In this document: positions 62,075-64,000 of the stretch, in pieces
How the letters are laid out: each line of letters starts with the position of its first letter
Numbering within the stretch: position 1 is the first letter of the stretch
Assembly (NCBI GenBank): GCA_965263375.1
Contig: OZ253669.1
Span: forward strand, 2,356,001 to 2,420,000
DNA: 64,000 bases
DNA from: JAJFFW01 sp965263375
GTDB lineage: Bacteria; Pseudomonadota; Alphaproteobacteria; Caulobacterales; Parvularculaceae
Direction of reading: 5' to 3'
Made by a program: the position numbers and the translations under genes
Notes under the pieces: generated by a model
The model's database searches: none
Seen by the model: the letters and a program-made list of their open reading frames with translations, nothing else
What the model was told of the DNA's origin: nothing

Positions 62075-62857
62075 TTAACCAGGCGTCATAATGGGCCGCT
62101 TCGCATCAGCGCGTATAAATCGGATGATCTCCATCACTTCTTCAAATGCGCCATATTTTTCTTCAGCGCGCGACACGCATTCCAGGAATGTTCCAGCGCC
62201 CTGGAAAATTTCCTTATAAGCATTGCGCAATGCATGGATGGTCTCTCTTGAAAACCCACGTCTTTTCATTCCGATGATATTTAGACCGGAAAGATTTGCA
62301 TGATTGCCCGTCGCTGAACCGAAAGGAATGAGATCTGTCGGTGCAGCAGCGGCGCCCCCAACAAAAGCATTATCGCCCACACGGCAAAATTGGTGAATAG
62401 CGCAAAGACCGCCTAAAAAAGCTTGATCGCCAATGACCACATGTCCGCCTAGCGTAGCATTATTCGCGAATATGACATGGTCGCCGATGATACAGTCATG
62501 AGCAACATGACAGCCGGTCATAAACATGCCGCTATCGCCAATTCGCGTCTCGCCGCGCCCATCAATCGTGCCGATATTCATCGTCACATGCTCACGGATA
62601 ATGTTGTCCTCACCAATGATGAGTTTAGTGTCCTCACCTTTGTACCCCAGATGTTGCGGGGGTCCGCCTAGCACACTGAAAGAATGCACTTTCGTTCGAG
62701 CACCTAATACGGTCGCGCCCTCGACAACAACATGCGGCGCAAGCACAACCCCAGCCTCAAGCCGAACCCGCGGGCCGACATGGCAATAGGCGCCAACAAT
62801 CGCGTCTTCAGCCACGATGGCGCCATCTTCAATTATTGCGGTTGAATGAATGCTCAT
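62075..62857 (-). CDS. lpxA: UDP-N-acetylglucosamine acyltransferase
   Basis: This 260-residue left-handed beta-helix enzyme catalyses the first acylation of lipid A. Hexapeptide repeats cover about residues 5-180, and the catalytic His is probably His120 in GCHVAHDC. The C-terminal helical domain (GLNIIGMKRRGFSRETIHALRNAYK) is typical. It is 18 bp downstream of fabZ and 60 bp upstream of lpxI. Confidence 0.96.
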   Translation of the reverse strand: MSIHSTAIIEDGAIVAEDAIVGAYCHVGPRVRLEAGVVLAPHVVVEGATVLGARTKVHSFSVLGGPPQHLGYKGEDTKLIIGEDNIIREHVTMNIGTIDGRGETRIGDSGMFMTGCHVAHDCIIGDHVIFANNATLGGHVVIGDQAFLGGLCAIHQFCRVGDNAFVGGAAAAPTDLIPFGSATGNHANLSGLNIIGMKRRGFSRETIHALRNAYKEIFQGAGTFLECVSRAEEKYGAFEEVMEIIRFIRADAKRPIMTPG

Positions 62858-62875
62858 TAGGTGCGCCGTACAAAC

Positions 62876-63340
62876 TTAAGACGGCACATGGCTTAACATC
62901 GCAGCGAAGCTAGCGTCGGCGACTTTTTTACCATTGACGACGCCTTCGCCTTCAAACCGCCAAACTGGCGGACGTTTTTGAACAGTTCGCACAACAAGTT
63001 GCAGCTGATCACCAGGAACGACTGGCTTGCGAAAACGCGCCTTGTCCACTCCCATAAAAAGGACAATCTTATTTTCCACATCCAAATCCTCTGTATACGC
63101 CGTGTAGGCGGCTGCCGCTTGCGCCATAGCCTCAATAATCAAAACTCCAGGCATGACAGGTTTTTGGGGGAAATGCCCTTGGAAAAAGGATTCATTATAA
63201 GTGACATTTTTAACGCCAACGCCGCTTTGGCCTGGCACAATATCAATCAACCGATCAATCATCAGCATCGGGTAACGATGCGGCAAAATCTGCATTAATT
63301 CTTCTAGTTCTAAAACTGATTTTCCAGGTTCAAGCTTCAT
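62876..63340 (-). CDS. fabZ: 3-hydroxyacyl-ACP dehydratase
   Basis: This 154-residue hot-dog dehydratase removes water from 3-hydroxyacyl-ACP in fatty acid synthesis. The motifs are LPHRYPMLMIDR, and the active His56 in FFQGHFPQ with Glu70 in LIIEAMAQ. Its start overlaps the lpxD 3' end by 11 bp. Placement between lpxD and lpxA is the common arrangement, balancing lipid A and phospholipid supply. Confidence 0.96.
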   Translation of the reverse strand: MKLEPGKSVLELEELMQILPHRYPMLMIDRLIDIVPGQSGVGVKNVTYNESFFQGHFPQKPVMPGVLIIEAMAQAAAAYTAYTEDLDVENKIVLFMGVDKARFRKPVVPGDQLQLVVRTVQKRPPVWRFEGEGVVNGKKVADASFAAMLSHVPS

Positions 63341-64000
63341 TTTTATCGTCTCTTCGCTTTGGCGCCGCCAATTTTGCCAACAAGGCAGTTTCCCTCAGCC
63401 AGCGCCTCATCGGTCGTGCTGGATAGCCACCCCAAATTTGTCCCGCGGGGATATCGTGCATAACGCCGGCTTTGGCTCCGATTTGCGCGCCGTCGCCAAT
63501 TTTTAAGTGATCGGCAAACCCCGCTTGCCCGCCAATCACGACACCGTCACCAAAAGTTGTGCTGCCTGATATTCCAGTTTGCGATACAACTATACAGTGG
63601 CGTCCTAAGATGACGTTGTGGCCCATTTGTACAAGATTGTCGATCTTCGATCCGTCCCCTATCCGACTATCGCCTAACGCTCCGCGATCGATTGTTGCAT
63701 TTGCGCCAATCTCTACATCATCGCCCACGATAAGGCGCCCTAGCTGGGGGGCGGAAACTAACCCTTCAGATCCGGGGATAAACCCAAATCCAGCCTGACC
63801 AAGCCGCGCGCCCGGTTTAATTTGAACGCGCTTTCCTAAATCAGCACAAAATACTGACGCCCCAGCCTGTATCTGGCTATCAGGGCCAATCGTGACGCCA
63901 GGGCCAATCGTAACATGTGGGCCAATCACAACACCCGCGCCAATTTGGGCCCCATCGCCGATGACCGCTGTTGAATGCACAAATGCGCCCTCGCCAATTT
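63330..64000 (-). CDS. lpxD: UDP-3-O-acylglucosamine N-acyltransferase, C-terminal part (runs off window)
   Basis: The N-terminal part lies beyond the window edge. The visible 223 residues are left-handed beta-helix hexapeptide repeats (for example VVIGPHVTIGPGVTIG) with NLVQMGHNVILGRHC holding the likely catalytic His, then the C-terminal tail GGYPARPMRRWLRE. The frame stays open to the last base of the window, so the GTG at 63980 is not the start. LpxD adds the second acyl chain in lipid A synthesis. Its stop lies inside fabZ. Confidence 0.95.
   Translation of the reverse strand, partial: IGEGAFVHSTAVIGDGAQIGAGVVIGPHVTIGPGVTIGPDSQIQAGASVFCADLGKRVQIKPGARLGQAGFGFIPGSEGLVSAPQLGRLIVGDDVEIGANATIDRGALGDSRIGDGSKIDNLVQMGHNVILGRHCIVVSQTGISGSTTFGDGVVIGGQAGFADHLKIGDGAQIGAKAGVMHDIPAGQIWGGYPARPMRRWLRETALLAKLAAPKRRDDKNEA

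Overview
The window reads as a catabolic region of an alphaproteobacterial chromosome of intermediate GC. The order lpxD-fabZ-lpxA-lpxI-lpxB at the right end is typical of Alphaproteobacteria, because LpxI replaces LpxH there. The rest is dominated by acyl-CoA and oxygenase chemistry: five acyl-CoA dehydrogenases, three free-standing crotonases plus a FadB/J-type fusion, a thiolase, two acyl-CoA synthetases, two CitE/malyl-CoA-lyase-type enzymes, an alpha-methylacyl-CoA racemase, a cytochrome P450, a quinohemoprotein alcohol dehydrogenase, a carboxylic acid reductase, an exported molybdenum hydroxylase, and several alpha/beta hydrolases. No steroid-ring or aromatic-ring cleavage genes are visible. 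My inference is that the region oxidises side chains or methyl-branched/isoprenoid-like carboxylic acids (and perhaps lactones or hydroxyacids), not rings.

Layout. 0-1.8 kb (minus): ferredoxin, an FprA-type ferredoxin reductase broken by an in-frame stop, and the start of a molybdopterin oxidoreductase. 2.5-4.3 kb (plus): two alpha/beta hydrolases. 4.4-7.2 kb (minus): hydrolase and aldehyde dehydrogenase. 7.5-8.5 kb (plus): nitronate-monooxygenase-like flavoprotein. 18.3-8.5 kb (minus): a nine-gene run of CitE-like lyase, SDR, CoA ligase, crotonase, racemase, crotonase, APH kinase fused to a DUF6285-like tail, acyl-CoA dehydrogenase and SDR. 18.9-21 kb (plus): PQQ alcohol dehydrogenase lipoprotein. 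21-24.4 kb: MmgE/PrpD, SRPBCC protein, acyl-CoA dehydrogenase. 24.7-29.9 kb (plus): GST, P450, two MaoC proteins, malyl-CoA-lyase-like enzyme, acyl-CoA dehydrogenase; then a convergent IclR regulator. 30.9-33.1 kb: an SDR relic, an intact SDR, a lipase-like hydrolase. 39.8-33.3 kb (minus): beta-oxidation set. 43.2-40.2 kb (minus): GMC oxidoreductase and MFS transporter. 43.5-50.6 kb (plus): crotonase, acyl-CoA dehydrogenase, carboxylic acid reductase, MFS transporter. 51-55.6 kb (plus): molybdenum hydroxylase (2Fe-2S and Mo subunits), dihaem cytochrome c, SMP-30-like protein. 55.6-58.8 kb: a gene-poor stretch, two unrecognised genes and a degenerate tRNA-Trp. 58.8-64 kb (minus): exported DUF2807 protein and the lipid A operon.

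The most interesting observation is a recurring imperfect palindrome, core ATCA-N6-TGAT (best form ATCAC-N4-GTGAT). It lies in the intergenic regions that control nearly every catabolic transcription unit, including the promoter region of the only regulator in the window (IclR family). This suggests one regulon across about 50 kb. Other notable points are the GST-P450-MaoC-MaoC-lyase-dehydrogenase operon, the kinase/DUF6285 fusion beside an acyl-CoA dehydrogenase, the carboxylic acid reductase in a catabolic operon, and a pseudo-tRNA between the catabolic block and the lipid A genes.

All calls come from reading the sequence by eye. No searches were run, and family names rest on remembered motifs.
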